Assembly (NCBI GenBank): GCA_002025865.1
Contig: MWOR01000020.1
Coordinates: forward strand, 18,389 to 82,388
From: Prochlorococcus sp. HOT208_60m_813I02
GTDB lineage: Bacteria; Cyanobacteriota; Cyanobacteriia; PCC-6307; Cyanobiaceae
Length of the DNA: 64,000 nucleotides
Direction: 5' to 3'
A model generated the notes under the pieces. The model ran no database searches. It was given only the letters and a program-made list of their open reading frames with translations, and had not been told where the DNA came from. Position numbers and translations under genes: made by a program. How positions within the stretch are numbered: position 1 is the first letter of the stretch; each line of letters opens with the position of its first letter. Below are positions 29,232 to 38,905 of this stretch, piece after piece.

Positions 29232-29332
29232 TTAAGAATTTTTTTTCTTAAGATGATTAATTTGACACATTAAAATTAAATTAAAAATCTCCTAAAAGAA
29301 ATTTTTTATGTTTAAGCATGCAATCATCTTAA
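29232..29332 (+). repeat. overlapping inverted repeats upstream of crtR
   Basis: TTAAGATGATT (29248-29258) is a perfect 11-bp inverted copy of AATCATCTTAA (29322-29332). The 5' part of the first arm also pairs with an earlier sequence: TTAAGAA (29232-29238) with TTCTTAA (29245-29251). The two pairings share bases 29248-29251 and exclude each other. They lie in the region between tRNA-Leu and crtR. Confidence 0.6.
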
Positions 29333-29368
29333 AATATTAGTTATATTATCTAAAGAATAAAAGAAACG

Positions 29369-30388
29369 ATTTCAAACTTAACCAGTAAAAATACAACGAA
29401 AAATACTAATTCTGCAAAAACATTTAATTGGCAAAAAGAGATTAAAAATTACGTAGATCCGCCAGGTTTTTGGAATCCAACATTAGGTTTATTTTTTGGC
29501 GGTTATTTTCTCGCTTTTCTTAGCATATGGCAATGGTATAGAGGTGTTTGGCCTTTACCTTTACTTGTAGCTACTGCTTTTTTGGCTTTACATATTGAAG
29601 GTACTGTTATTCATGATGCCTGTCATAAAGCTGCTCATCCAGTTCCTTGGATAAATCAAGCAATGGGCCATGGCTCAGCCATTTTATTGGGGTTTAGCTT
29701 CCCAGTTTTTACGAGAGTTCATTTACAACATCATATTCACGTAAATCACCCCAAAAATGATCCAGATCATATTGTCAGTACTTTTGGTCCAATTTGGCTA
29801 ATTGCTCCAAGATTTTTTTATCATGAGGTGTTTTTCTTTCAAAGAAAACTCTGGCGAAGATATGAATTACTACAATGGGGAATCGAAAGATCCATATTCA
29901 TAACAATTATCTTGGCAGGTTTGAAATTTGATTTTATGAATTTAATTTATAATTTATGGTTCGGCCCAGCATTAATGGTAGGGGTCACTTTAGGAATATT
30001 TTTTGATTATCTACCCCATAGACCATTTCGATCAAGAAATAAATGGATAAATTCTCGAGTTTATCCAAGCAAATTTATGAATTTATTAATAATGGGACAA
30101 AATTACCATCTCATTCATCATCTTTGGCCTTCGATTCCTTGGTTTGAATACAAAATAGCTTATGAAAAAACTAAGCCTTTATTAGATAAAAAAGGCTCTC
30201 CTCAAAGGGTTGGGATATTTGAAAGTAAAGAAGACATTTTTAACTTTATTTATGATTTATTAATAGGTGTAAGGAGTCATAGCAAAAAGAGGGGGAAAAT
30301 AAGAAAAATCATAAATTTATATCCAGGCTTTAAAATAAAAAAATTTTTATTAAAGATAGTCAACAAAACATTTATTGGAAGCAACTAA
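29369..30388 (+). CDS. crtR: beta-carotene hydroxylase CrtR
   Basis: Hydroxylates beta-carotene to zeaxanthin in the membrane, a main Prochlorococcus pigment. Histidine clusters of the di-iron fatty-acid-desaturase superfamily are all present: HDACHKAAH, HLQHHIHVNHP and QNYHLIHHLWP. Several helices precede them. The frame is open from 29354 and codes recognisable CrtR sequence (YVDPPGFWNPTLGL), yet no ATG, GTG or TTG occurs before 29582, far inside the protein. ATT at 29369 (ISNLTSKN) would give a 339-aa protein of normal length; ATA at 29357 is the alternative. Confidence 0.9.
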   Translation: MSNLTSKNTTKNTNSAKTFNWQKEIKNYVDPPGFWNPTLGLFFGGYFLAFLSIWQWYRGVWPLPLLVATAFLALHIEGTVIHDACHKAAHPVPWINQAMGHGSAILLGFSFPVFTRVHLQHHIHVNHPKNDPDHIVSTFGPIWLIAPRFFYHEVFFFQRKLWRRYELLQWGIERSIFITIILAGLKFDFMNLIYNLWFGPALMVGVTLGIFFDYLPHRPFRSRNKWINSRVYPSKFMNLLIMGQNYHLIHHLWPSIPWFEYKIAYEKTKPLLDKKGSPQRVGIFESKEDIFNFIYDLLIGVRSHSKKRGKIRKIINLYPGFKIKKFLLKIVNKTFIGSN

Positions 30389-30393
30389 CTTTC

Positions 30394-30687
30394 TCATTCA
30401 TTAATGATTTTTGGTACTTTAAAATATTTATCTTCCCTAGATGGACCCAATTCTAAAAGTTCTTCATTGCAATCAGAATTTTTCTTTTCGTCTTTTCTAA
30501 ATACATTTATAACCTCTATAGCTCTCGTTGTACAGGGAACATCATCTGTATCAATTTTTTCAAGTTGTCTTATATATTCCAATATCTTTTCTAATTGTTC
30601 TGCATGATTATTAATTTCATTCTCGTTAAGTTCTAATCTCGCTAAATGAGCAACTTTTTTTACTTCCTCTTTAGTTATTTTTGTCAT
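30394..30687 (-). CDS. gatC: Asp-tRNA(Asn)/Glu-tRNA(Gln) amidotransferase subunit C
   Basis: Small subunit stabilising the GatCAB complex, which converts Glu-tRNA(Gln) to Gln-tRNA(Gln). The 97-aa protein shows the GatC pattern TKEEVKKVAHLARLELNENE at the N-terminus, then LEKILEYIRQLEKIDTDDVPCT, and an acidic tail. It ends 5 bp from the convergent crtR stop. Start is the ATG complementary to 30685-30687. Confidence 0.96.
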   Translation of the reverse strand: MTKITKEEVKKVAHLARLELNENEINNHAEQLEKILEYIRQLEKIDTDDVPCTTRAIEVINVFRKDEKKNSDCNEELLELGPSREDKYFKVPKIINE

Positions 30688-30859
30688 ACTTTTAATATCT
30701 TTCTTATTAAATAATAGTTTATTGAGAACAACTTATTTAGATATCCTTTGAATTTCAAATAATTTAAAAAAATAATCACATCTTTTTTGAAAATCAATAT
30801 GAATTAATAGCCTTAATTATTTTTCTCAGCTTAATATATTACTAGAATGATATTGAAAA

Positions 30860-31444
30860 ATAGAAGAAGAATTATTTCCAAAAAATTTTTTTTATCGGCA
30901 CTCTAAACTTGTTGCTCCTGATTTGATAGGATGTTACCTCATAAAAAAAAATAATGAGATAGATCAAGTTAAAGGGGTTATTGTTGAAACTGAAGCTTAT
31001 TCACAAGAAGAAGAAGCCTGTCATGGCTACCGCAAAATGACTGAATCAAACAAATCATTATTTGGCAAACCTGGCACATTTTATATTTATAAATCTTATG
31101 GCATTCATAATTGTTTAAACATAGTTACTGATAAAGAAAATTTTGCGAGTGGTGTTTTGATAAGGTCAGTTTTTATCTCTAATAATAATGAAAGATTAGC
31201 TTCTGGGCCTGGCCTAGTAACAAAAACATTCAGTATAGACATTTCATTTAACTCACTTGAAGTTCTTAATAACAAATCTTTATGGATTTCTCCACGAGAC
31301 TCCACTCTAGAAGAAAAAGATCTTATTCAAACCACGAGAATTGGCATATCAAAGGCAAAAAATATAAAATGGCGTTGGTATCTCAAAAATAGTAGGAGTG
31401 TAAGTAAAAGATTAAAAGGTGACAGAACACCTAAATTTCAATAA
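30860..31444 (+). CDS. 3-methyladenine DNA glycosylase (AAG/MPG family) with disturbed 5' end
   Basis: Excises alkylated purines. The protein shows the AAG-family core: GVIVETEAYSQEEEACHGY, SLFGKPGTFYIYKSYGIHNCLNIV, ASGPGLVTKTF and SPRDSTLEE. Homology extends upstream of the first standard start (TTG 30923): the frame from 30857 reads LFPKNFFYRHSKLVAPDLIGC, typical for the family. No ATG/GTG/TTG is in that frame. An ATG at 30847 lies one frame off; removing one A from the A5 run at 30856-30860 would give MILKIEEELFPKNFF, a very natural start. Either a frameshift/sequencing error or an ATA start (30860) applies. Followed by pyrB after 21 bp. Confidence 0.85.
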   Translation: MEEELFPKNFFYRHSKLVAPDLIGCYLIKKNNEIDQVKGVIVETEAYSQEEEACHGYRKMTESNKSLFGKPGTFYIYKSYGIHNCLNIVTDKENFASGVLIRSVFISNNNERLASGPGLVTKTFSIDISFNSLEVLNNKSLWISPRDSTLEEKDLIQTTRIGISKAKNIKWRWYLKNSRSVSKRLKGDRTPKFQ

Positions 31445-31465
31445 TCATTTATCTTTTTAAGCGTA

Positions 31466-32482
31466 ATGCAAACTTGGCCTCATAAACATATCCACACACT
31501 AGCTAATTTTTCAATTAAGGATTATGAGTCAGTATTTGAATTAGCTAATAGATTTGATGCACTAAAGAATGCAGGAACAAAAAAGATACCGGCCTTACAA
31601 GGGACTTTGGTAACTTCTTTATTTTTTGAAGCTAGTACAAGAACAAAAAATAGTTTTGAGCTTGCAGCAAAAAGACTTTCTGCTGATGTCCAAACGTTTG
31701 CGCCATCCTCCAGCTCTTTAACAAAAGGCGAAACAATAATTGATACAGCCATAACTTATTCTGCAATGGGGGCGGACACATTAGTTATCAGACATTCATC
31801 AAGTTACATAACCTTTGAGATCGCAAAAAAACTTGATGCAATAAATTCCAAGACCTCGGTTCTTAATGCGGGAGATGGATTACATAGTCACCCCAGCCAA
31901 GGATTGCTTGACATCTATACATTGATAAAATTCTTTTCCCAAAAAACACTGAATCCAGAGGTTTTAAATTCCAAAAAAATTTTAATAATTGGCGACGTTA
32001 ATCATTCAAGGGTTGCCAGGTCAAATCTTTGGGCTTTGAGTGCATTCGGCGCCGATATAATATTATGTGGTCCTAAGACATTAATACCTGATGAATTTAT
32101 CAATTTTTTAAAAACCCCCGCGCCAAATCAAACAGAAGACCCTGTTAAATCAAGAGGTTCCATAACAATTTCTAGATCATTGGAAGAATCAATAAAAATT
32201 GCAGATGCGATTATTGTTTTAAGACTCCAGAAAGAGAGAATGATGGAAACTTTACTAAGTAGCATTGATTCATATAGTTTGGATTATGGCTTAACTCCAG
32301 AGAAATTATCTTTGAATAATAAAGAAATCCCAATTCTACATCCCGGTCCCATCAACAGGGATATTGAAATTAGCAGCAAAGTGGTTGATCGATATCCTAA
32401 TTGCTTAATTAATAATCAAGTTGCAAATGGTATCCCTATAAGAATGGCTTTGCTTTATCTATTACAGAAACACAACAAGTGA
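31466..32482 (+). CDS. pyrB: aspartate carbamoyltransferase catalytic subunit
   Basis: Second step of pyrimidine synthesis, carbamoyl phosphate plus aspartate to carbamoyl aspartate. The 338-aa protein has the carbamoyl phosphate site [44 protein letters not shown] and the end signature [13 protein letters not shown]. Length is normal for the cyanobacterial type. It lies 21 bp after the glycosylase gene and is convergent with the ycf20-like gene 2 nt beyond its stop. Confidence 0.97.
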   Translation: MQTWPHKHIHTLANFSIKDYESVFELANRFDALKNAGTKKIPALQGTLVTSLFFEASTRTKNSFELAAKRLSADVQTFAPSSSSLTKGETIIDTAITYSAMGADTLVIRHSSSYITFEIAKKLDAINSKTSVLNAGDGLHSHPSQGLLDIYTLIKFFSQKTLNPEVLNSKKILIIGDVNHSRVARSNLWALSAFGADIILCGPKTLIPDEFINFLKTPAPNQTEDPVKSRGSITISRSLEESIKIADAIIVLRLQKERMMETLLSSIDSYSLDYGLTPEKLSLNNKEIPILHPGPINRDIEISSKVVDRYPNCLINNQVANGIPIRMALLYLLQKHNK

Positions 32483-32484
32483 AT

Positions 32485-32826
32485 TTATAGCAACTTAAGA
32501 CTTTCTGTAAAGAAACCATAAAATAATCCTAATCTTAAAGAATCTAATAAAAGTACTAAAAATTTCTTTTTCCTTTCAAATCTAAAATTTCTCCTCAAAA
32601 TTATTAAAAACTCAATAAAAACTACTGATAAAAAAGCGGCTACAGGATCCATAAGTTCCACAACGGCACTTACCATACCAAGAGAACTTCCAAAAAAGTA
32701 TCCGATTAAAAGTGTAATCAATGATATTGAATATCTTCGCCATGGATTATTAGCCCAAATACTTAATGTCTGAATATTTTCCACAATTTTTAGCTGAAAT
32801 TTTGTCTTTTGAGGTTTAACAACCAT
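32485..32826 (-). CDS. Ycf20/DUF565-like membrane protein
   Basis: A 113-aa protein with two or three hydrophobic helices (about residues 33-60 and 63-78), and the segment NNPWRRYSISLITLLIGYFFGSSLGMVSAVVELMDPVAAFLSVVFIEFL, which resembles Ycf20/DUF565, a family found in cyanobacteria and plastids and linked to photoprotection in algae. The role here is inferred. Convergent with pyrB at 2 nt; the 66-aa gene lies 11 bp upstream on the same strand, suggesting one transcript. Confidence 0.78.
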   Translation of the reverse strand: MVVKPQKTKFQLKIVENIQTLSIWANNPWRRYSISLITLLIGYFFGSSLGMVSAVVELMDPVAAFLSVVFIEFLIILRRNFRFERKKKFLVLLLDSLRLGLFYGFFTESLKLL

Positions 32827-32837
32827 TTTGCATTAAA

Positions 32838-33038
32838 CTAAGCCGCTTCAGAGTTTGATTGAATTTTAGTATTTCCTTCTATTAATTCAAGTAATGCTTC
32901 CAACTGAGCCATTAACCCTCTTAATTCGCCTGGCTCAGGGAAAAGGTCATCTTCTTTTATCCCCAAATGCATTTCTCTGAGCTCTTGCCTTAAATAGCGT
33001 ATGTGACTGATGACTTGCTCTCTTTTAGTTTGCGACAT
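32838..33038 (-). CDS. small conserved protein, function unknown
   Basis: A 66-residue soluble protein that reads MSQTKREQVISHIRYLRQEL, with a helical acidic middle containing DDLFPEPGELRGLMAQLEALLELIE. The sequence is strongly helical and amphipathic and likely packs as a helical hairpin. I do not recognise a named family, but it looks like a typical picocyanobacterial conserved small protein. It lies 11 bp upstream of the ycf20-like gene. Confidence 0.7.
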   Translation of the reverse strand: MSQTKREQVISHIRYLRQELREMHLGIKEDDLFPEPGELRGLMAQLEALLELIEGNTKIQSNSEAA

Positions 33039-33255
33039 GATATAAATTTTTTGCGTATATTTTAAGAAAGAATATTTTTGAAAATGAGAGTTTACATATT
33101 TATGATTGAGAATGAAGATAAATGACCTAAAAAAATTTGAAAAGAATATGAAAATTGAAAATTATCATATTCTTGAAAATATGAACTTAATTCTTATATC
33201 AATTTTAAATAATTACTTGAGGCTTTATTATTAAAGTATATTGACTTTAATCAAT

Positions 33256-33477
33256 ATGAAATTCATTTCTGAAAATAAAATAAGTGAGGAAGTAGTAAAT
33301 TCTTTTGATGAAGAAATGACCTTTGAGCTCGCTAAAAGGCTAGAGGAAGATAATTATAATACTCCATTTGATGGTTTAAAAGACTGGCACTTACTGAGAG
33401 CTCTTGCAATCAATAGGCCTGAATTAACGTCTAATTATACCCATCTCCTCGATCAGGAACCTTTCGATGAAAACTAA
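33256..33477 (+). CDS. DUF2555 family conserved cyanobacterial protein
   Basis: A 73-aa soluble protein (from the ATG at 33256; a TTG at 33241 would add five residues). It contains FELAKRLEEDNYNTPFDGLKDWHLLRALAINRPEL and LLDQEPFDE, which I recall as the DUF2555 signature, found only in cyanobacteria. Function unknown. Its 3' end overlaps coaBC by 11 nt, so it is translationally coupled to coenzyme A synthesis; whether this means a shared role is unclear. Confidence 0.82.
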   Translation: MKFISENKISEEVVNSFDEEMTFELAKRLEEDNYNTPFDGLKDWHLLRALAINRPELTSNYTHLLDQEPFDEN

Positions 33478-34723
33478 AAGTAAGGACTCCAAAATAAAGG
33501 TTCTTTTATTAATAACTGGAAGTATTGCAGCTGTAAGAATTCCATTATTAGTTAGCCAATTAGCGAAAGAAAATTATGAAATAAGATGCGTTTTATCAAA
33601 AAATGCAGAAAAATTAATAAAGCCGCTTTCTCTTTCTATTTTAAGTAGAAACCCGTGCATTTTAGAAAATGATCAATGGTCTGATGGTCAATCAACACCT
33701 CTTCACATAGAGCTAACTAATTGGGCTGATATCTTAATCATCGCCCCTTTAACAGCGACAACATTAGCAAAATGGGTAACTGGAAATGCAGAGGGATTGA
33801 TCCCAAGCATCTTAATAGCAAATATAAAGCCAATAATTGTTGCACCAGCAATGAATACACAAATGTGGCTAAATAAATCTGTCCAAAAAAATTATGAGAA
33901 TTTAGAGAATTACGAAAATGTTTTATCTTTGCAACCAAGTGAAGGCCTCTTAGCATGCGATGCTATTGGCATCGGTAAGATACCTCCTAATGATCTAATC
34001 CAATTAGCTCTTGAATTTATAGCTTCACATAAACAAAATGAATATCGCAAAGATTTACTTAATAAAGAAATTTTAATAACTGGAGGGTGTACCTCAGAGA
34101 AAATTGACGCGGCAAGACACATTACTAACAAAAGTTCTGGAGCTATGGGCCTACTTCTTTCTCAAGTCGCGAGGTTCAGGGGAGCACACGTAAAGTATGT
34201 TCATGGTCCTCTTAAAATTGATAAGAATCTTACTGATGGAATAAAAAGATATGAAATTGAAACTAGTATTGATTTAATTAAGGCTCTTAATGATGAAATA
34301 TCAAATTGCGATTATTTTTTCATGAATGCAGCAGTATCTGATTTCAAAATAACCTCTGATACTTCAGCTAAAATTCCAAAAAATCAAATTAATGCTCATT
34401 TGAATCAAAACTTTGAGCTAGTCCCTGATATTTTAAAAACAATTAGTAAATCAAAAAAAGATAACCAAGTTTTTGTAGGCTTTTGTGCTTTTACAGGATC
34501 CATCGAAGAGGCACGAATGACAATTAAAGAAAAGATTATCCAAAAGGGTTGTGATTATCTATTCGCAAATCCAATTGATCTTGAAGGCCAAGGGTTTGGC
34601 TTTATGGCACAAAATGAAGGTTGGCTATTCGATACGAACAATATGGAACACTACATTAACAAAACATCAAAAATTGATTTAGCAAATAAATTAATAACCC
34701 AAATTATTTCATTAAAAAAATAA
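33467..34723 (+). CDS. coaBC: bifunctional phosphopantothenoylcysteine synthetase/decarboxylase
   Basis: Two consecutive steps of coenzyme A synthesis. The N-terminal flavoprotein decarboxylase domain has LLITGSIAAVRIP, WADILIIAPLTATTLAKW and APAMNTQMW; the C-terminal ligase domain starts with ILITGGCTSEKIDAARHITNKSSGAMG and contains NAAVSDFK and KIPKNQ. At 418 aa it has the normal bifunctional length. It overlaps the DUF2555 gene by 11 nt. A 173-bp gap then leads to psbO. Confidence 0.97.
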   Translation: MKTKSKDSKIKVLLLITGSIAAVRIPLLVSQLAKENYEIRCVLSKNAEKLIKPLSLSILSRNPCILENDQWSDGQSTPLHIELTNWADILIIAPLTATTLAKWVTGNAEGLIPSILIANIKPIIVAPAMNTQMWLNKSVQKNYENLENYENVLSLQPSEGLLACDAIGIGKIPPNDLIQLALEFIASHKQNEYRKDLLNKEILITGGCTSEKIDAARHITNKSSGAMGLLLSQVARFRGAHVKYVHGPLKIDKNLTDGIKRYEIETSIDLIKALNDEISNCDYFFMNAAVSDFKITSDTSAKIPKNQINAHLNQNFELVPDILKTISKSKKDNQVFVGFCAFTGSIEEARMTIKEKIIQKGCDYLFANPIDLEGQGFGFMAQNEGWLFDTNNMEHYINKTSKIDLANKLITQIISLKK

Positions 34724-34941
34724 AAAAAAATTTTTCAATTTGTATTTTTTTTGTAATCTTAATCATTAAAAATAATGTGATAGCTTACAATAATTCAAGT
34801 TTTTTAAAATCTAAAAAGCTACGGGTTGTTTCGAGGTTTTGATAGTCCTATCTTTTATGGTCCTTTCCCTTGTAATATCCGTACTGAACTTATTAGATGA
34901 CCTTTAATCTATCGTCACAGAACTTTACTGCAACTTTAATT

Positions 34942-35736
34942 ATGAGAATTCGTTCTTTCTTAGCGTTTGTTATTTCAATTTGTATAACTTTTGCTTTCGT
35001 ACCTGTTAAAACATTTGCTTTTTCTGAAAGAGGAAATGCACAATTTACAGATGTTGTTAATACAGGAAAAGCTAATGATTGCCCTACATTAGACTCATCT
35101 CTTGTCGGATCAATATCTCTAGGGAATGGAGATAGCCTTAAAGGAATATGCATGCATCCAACGGAAGTTTATGTAAAAGTGCCAGGGACAAAACGAAAAG
35201 CTGCAGAATTTGTTTCTACAAAAATTATTAGTCCTAGAAATAACACCACAGTGACAGAAGTTTATGGAGATATAGATTCAGGAACCTTCACTGAAAAGGG
35301 TGGTATTGATTTTCAACTTATTACTGTTTTAACTCCTGGTGGTTTAGAGGTGCCATTTGCATTCTCAGCAAAAGATCTTACAGCTAATTTACCTTCATCT
35401 ATTGAGCCAGGCACTGAGGTTAGTGGTTCAACATTTACACCTAACTACAGAACTGGTGACTTTCTAGATCCAAAGGCAAGAGCTAAAAATACTGGTGTTG
35501 AATATGCTCAAGGTTTAGTTGCATTAGGAGGAGATGATGAAGAACTTGCAAAAGAAAATATTAAAGTTGATGTAAATGGTACTGGCGTTATAACTCTTTC
35601 AATCAACAATGTAGATTCTGACACAGACGAATTTGCTGGTACTTTTGAAGCTATCCAACCTTCAGATACAGATATGGGTTCAAAGGATCCACTTGATGTA
35701 AAAATAATTGGGGAGCTTTACGGAAGAAAGGCATAA
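34942..35736 (+). CDS. psbO: photosystem II manganese-stabilising protein
   Basis: Extrinsic lumenal subunit of photosystem II that stabilises the oxygen-evolving Mn cluster. The protein, 264 aa from the ATG at 34942, starts with a signal peptide (MRIRSFLAFVISICITFAF, cleavage near VKTFAFS), followed by the mature domain with the disulfide cysteines (NDCPT and GICMHP), VKVPGTKRKAAEFVSTKIISP and YRTGDFLDPKARA. The 45-nt longer in-frame ATG at 34897 would precede the signal peptide awkwardly. It has its own strong terminator and is probably highly expressed alone. Confidence 0.97.
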   Translation: MRIRSFLAFVISICITFAFVPVKTFAFSERGNAQFTDVVNTGKANDCPTLDSSLVGSISLGNGDSLKGICMHPTEVYVKVPGTKRKAAEFVSTKIISPRNNTTVTEVYGDIDSGTFTEKGGIDFQLITVLTPGGLEVPFAFSAKDLTANLPSSIEPGTEVSGSTFTPNYRTGDFLDPKARAKNTGVEYAQGLVALGGDDEELAKENIKVDVNGTGVITLSINNVDSDTDEFAGTFEAIQPSDTDMGSKDPLDVKIIGELYGRKA

Positions 35737-35747
35737 ATCCTACTCAA

Positions 35748-35780
35748 GAGAAAAAGGGGGTTAAACCCCTCTTTTTTTTT
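35748..35780 (+). terminator. intrinsic terminator of psbO
   Basis: G-rich and C-rich arms (GGGGG 35756-35760 and CCCC 35766-35769) form a stem extended by an A/T-rich pairing of the flanking AAAAA and T residues. The T-run at 35772-35780 has nine residues. It lies 12 nt after the psbO stop. Confidence 0.88.
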
Positions 35781-35808
35781 CAAAATTTTTCTTTATTAAT
35801 TTTAAAAA

Positions 35809-36984
35809 ATGGAATTACAACAAAAAACTAAAACAGATACTAATGGACTAATACCGCCTTATGGAGGGGAACTAAGAAATCTAATTATTAAAGATGAAAA
35901 CATTAAAAATGATCTTATCTCTAAAGCTACCTATGAGTTTGAATGTAGCGAAAGAAATGCATGCGATGTAGAACTTTTGATGGTTGGAGCTTTTTCTCCA
36001 TTGGAAGGTTTTATGGATGAAAATAACTACAATTCGGTAATTAAAAATAATAGAAATATAAACGGTTTGCTTTTTGGCTTGCCTATTGTATTTGATTCAA
36101 ATAATGAAAAAGTAAAAGCTGGAGAGACAATATTGCTTACTTATAAAAAACAAAAAATTGCAGTTTTAGAAGTTAGCTCTAAATGGGAGCCTGACAAATC
36201 CTCAGAAGCTGAACTTTGTTATGGTACTAATTCTTTAGATCATCCAGCTGTTAAAATGATTTTTAACGAGAGAGGAAGATTCTATATAGGAGGAAGAGTT
36301 TATGGTTTCGAACTACCAACTAGAGAATTCCCCTGCAAAACTCCAGAAGAAGTTAGATCTACACTGCCATCAAATCATGATGTAGTTGCATTTCAATGCA
36401 GAAATCCAATTCATAGAGCACATTATGAATTATTTACTAATGCCTTACTTTCAGAAAATGTCTCCTCTAAATCAGTTGTTTTAGTTCATCCAACTTGTGG
36501 ACCAACTCAACAAGATGATATCCCGGGGAAAGTTAGATATTTGACCTATAAAGAATTAGAAGAGGAAATATCTGATGAAAGAATAAAATGGGCTTTTTTA
36601 CCTTATTCAATGCATATGGCGGGGCCAAGAGAAGCTCTGCAACATATGATAATCAGAAGAAATTATGGCTGCACCCATTTTATTATTGGTAGAGATATGG
36701 CTGGTTGTAAGTCTTCATCAACTGGTGAGGATTTTTATGGTCCATATGACGCCCAGAATTTTGCAAATAAGTGTGCAGATGAATTGATGATGCAAACTGT
36801 TCCTTCAAAAAATTTAGTTTATACAAAGGAAAAAGGATATATAACAGCTGAAGAAGCCAAAGAATTAAATTATGAAATTATGAAACTTAGTGGTACTGAA
36901 TTTAGAAAGAAATTAAGGAATGGCGAACCAATTCCTGAATGGTTTGCATTCAAAAGTGTAGTAGATGTTCTAAGACGCTCTTAA
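35809..36984 (+). CDS. sat: sulfate adenylyltransferase (ATP sulfurylase)
   Basis: First step of sulfate assimilation, forming APS from ATP and sulfate. The 391-aa protein is the homo-oligomeric Sat/Met3 type: QCRNPIHRAHYELFTNAL (the HxxH-type nucleotide motif), LVHPTCGPTQQDDI, GRDMAGCKSS, and SGTEFRKKLRNGEPIPEWFAF near the C-terminus. No APS-kinase domain follows, so the kinase must be encoded elsewhere. It starts shortly after the psbO terminator; ftsH starts 46 bp downstream. Confidence 0.97.
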   Translation: MELQQKTKTDTNGLIPPYGGELRNLIIKDENIKNDLISKATYEFECSERNACDVELLMVGAFSPLEGFMDENNYNSVIKNNRNINGLLFGLPIVFDSNNEKVKAGETILLTYKKQKIAVLEVSSKWEPDKSSEAELCYGTNSLDHPAVKMIFNERGRFYIGGRVYGFELPTREFPCKTPEEVRSTLPSNHDVVAFQCRNPIHRAHYELFTNALLSENVSSKSVVLVHPTCGPTQQDDIPGKVRYLTYKELEEEISDERIKWAFLPYSMHMAGPREALQHMIIRRNYGCTHFIIGRDMAGCKSSSTGEDFYGPYDAQNFANKCADELMMQTVPSKNLVYTKEKGYITAEEAKELNYEIMKLSGTEFRKKLRNGEPIPEWFAFKSVVDVLRRS

Positions 36985-37030
36985 TAATGTTTTATTATTA
37001 GTATTATAGATTTATTAAAGATTTTTTATC

Positions 37031-38884
37031 GTGAACAAACGTTGGAGAAACGTAGGACTTTATGTTCTAGCTGCTATTACTGTAATTTTCATTGGTACCT
37101 CAGTTTTTGATAAACCTAATACTGAAAGTTCTACAAAGACCTTGAGATACAGTGATTTTATAGAGGCAGTACAAGATAAAGAAATCAGTAGAGTCCTAAT
37201 ATCTCCAGATAATGCCACAGCTCAAGTTGTTGAAAATGATGGGAGCAGGTCTGAGGTCAATTTAGCCCCTGACAAAGATTTATTAAAAATACTGACTGAG
37301 AATAATGTAGATATAGCTGTAACTCCTACAAAATTAGCCAATCCATGGCAACAAGCTGTAAGTAGCTTAATTTTTCCAGTACTTTTGATTGGAGGCCTAT
37401 TTTTTCTTTTCAGAAGATCCCAAAGTGGTAATGCTGGAGGTGGTAACCCTGCCATGAGTTTTGGCAAAAGCAAAGCGAGATTGCAAATGGAACCATCTAC
37501 ACAAGTAACCTTTTCAGATGTTGCGGGTGTTGAAGGTGCAAAATTAGAACTTACAGAAGTTGTAGATTTTCTTAAAAGCCCAGATAGATTTACTGCAGTA
37601 GGAGCAAAAATTCCAAAAGGAGTTCTTCTTGTTGGCCCTCCTGGGACGGGAAAAACATTGTTAGCAAAAGCAGTAGCTGGAGAAGCAGGTGTACCTTTTT
37701 TCTCAATATCTGGTTCAGAATTTGTAGAGATGTTTGTAGGAGTTGGAGCTAGCAGAGTTAGAGATCTTTTTGAACAAGCTAAAAAGAATGCTCCTTGTAT
37801 TGTTTTTATTGACGAAATAGATGCAGTTGGAAGACAAAGGGGTGCTGGTATGGGCGGAGGAAATGATGAAAGAGAACAAACATTAAATCAACTCCTAACT
37901 GAAATGGATGGTTTCGAAGGTAATTCAGGAATAATAATAGTTGCTGCCACCAACAGACCAGATGTCTTAGATTCAGCTTTAATGCGTCCTGGAAGATTTG
38001 ATAGACAGGTAACAGTAGATAGGCCAGATTATGCTGGAAGATTGCAGATATTAAATGTTCATGCGAAAGATAAAACTCTTTCAAAAGACGTAGATTTAGA
38101 TAAAGTTGCTAGAAGAACACCAGGATTTACTGGTGCAGATTTAGCTAACCTTTTAAATGAAGCAGCAATACTAGCAGCTAGAAAAGATTTAGATAAAGTA
38201 AGTAACGATGAAGTCGGTGATGCCATTGAAAGGGTTATGGCTGGCCCAGAAAAGAAAGATAGAGTAATCAGTGATAAGAAAAAAGAATTAGTTGCTTATC
38301 ACGAAGCTGGTCATGCACTCGTTGGAGCATTAATGCCTGATTATGATCCAGTAGCAAAAGTTTCAATTATTCCAAGAGGTCAAGCTGGAGGTCTAACCTT
38401 CTTTACTCCAAGTGAAGAAAGAATGGAATCTGGTCTTTACTCTCGTTCTTACCTTCAAAATCAAATGGCTGTAGCTCTTGGTGGAAGAGTTGCTGAAGAA
38501 ATTGTTTATGGAGAAGAAGAGGTAACAACTGGAGCTTCAAATGATTTACAACAAGTTGCTAATGTAGCAAGACAAATGATCACTAAATTTGGCATGAGTG
38601 ACAAAATAGGTCCTGTCGCTCTAGGTCAATCTCAAGGTGGAATGTTTCTTGGAAGAGATATGAGCTCTACAAGAGACTTCTCTGAAGACACGGCCGCAAC
38701 AATTGATGTAGAGGTTTCAGAACTTGTTGATGTTGCCTATAAGAGAGCTACAAAAGTTTTATCAGATAACAGAACTGTTCTAGACGAAATGGCTCAAATG
38801 CTAATTGAAAGAGAAACTATAGATACTGAAGATATCCAAGATTTGCTTAACCGTTCAGAAGTAAAAGTCGCAAACTATATCTAA
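37031..38884 (+). CDS. ftsH: ATP-dependent zinc metalloprotease FtsH
   Basis: Membrane-bound AAA+ protease; in cyanobacteria, members degrade damaged D1 during photosystem II repair. The 617-aa product has two N-terminal membrane helices (about 8-24 and 110-127), Walker A GPPGTGKT (residues 202-209), Walker [18 protein letters not shown], the second region of homology [20 protein letters not shown], and the zinc site HEAGHAL. It begins at GTG 37031 ([13 protein letters not shown]). It is followed 21 bp later by the aldolase-like gene. Confidence 0.97.
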   Translation: MNKRWRNVGLYVLAAITVIFIGTSVFDKPNTESSTKTLRYSDFIEAVQDKEISRVLISPDNATAQVVENDGSRSEVNLAPDKDLLKILTENNVDIAVTPTKLANPWQQAVSSLIFPVLLIGGLFFLFRRSQSGNAGGGNPAMSFGKSKARLQMEPSTQVTFSDVAGVEGAKLELTEVVDFLKSPDRFTAVGAKIPKGVLLVGPPGTGKTLLAKAVAGEAGVPFFSISGSEFVEMFVGVGASRVRDLFEQAKKNAPCIVFIDEIDAVGRQRGAGMGGGNDEREQTLNQLLTEMDGFEGNSGIIIVAATNRPDVLDSALMRPGRFDRQVTVDRPDYAGRLQILNVHAKDKTLSKDVDLDKVARRTPGFTGADLANLLNEAAILAARKDLDKVSNDEVGDAIERVMAGPEKKDRVISDKKKELVAYHEAGHALVGALMPDYDPVAKVSIIPRGQAGGLTFFTPSEERMESGLYSRSYLQNQMAVALGGRVAEEIVYGEEEVTTGASNDLQQVANVARQMITKFGMSDKIGPVALGQSQGGMFLGRDMSSTRDFSEDTAATIDVEVSELVDVAYKRATKVLSDNRTVLDEMAQMLIERETIDTEDIQDLLNRSEVKVANYI

Positions 38885-38905
38885 TCGCGAAAGTTTAAAT
38901 TTTTA

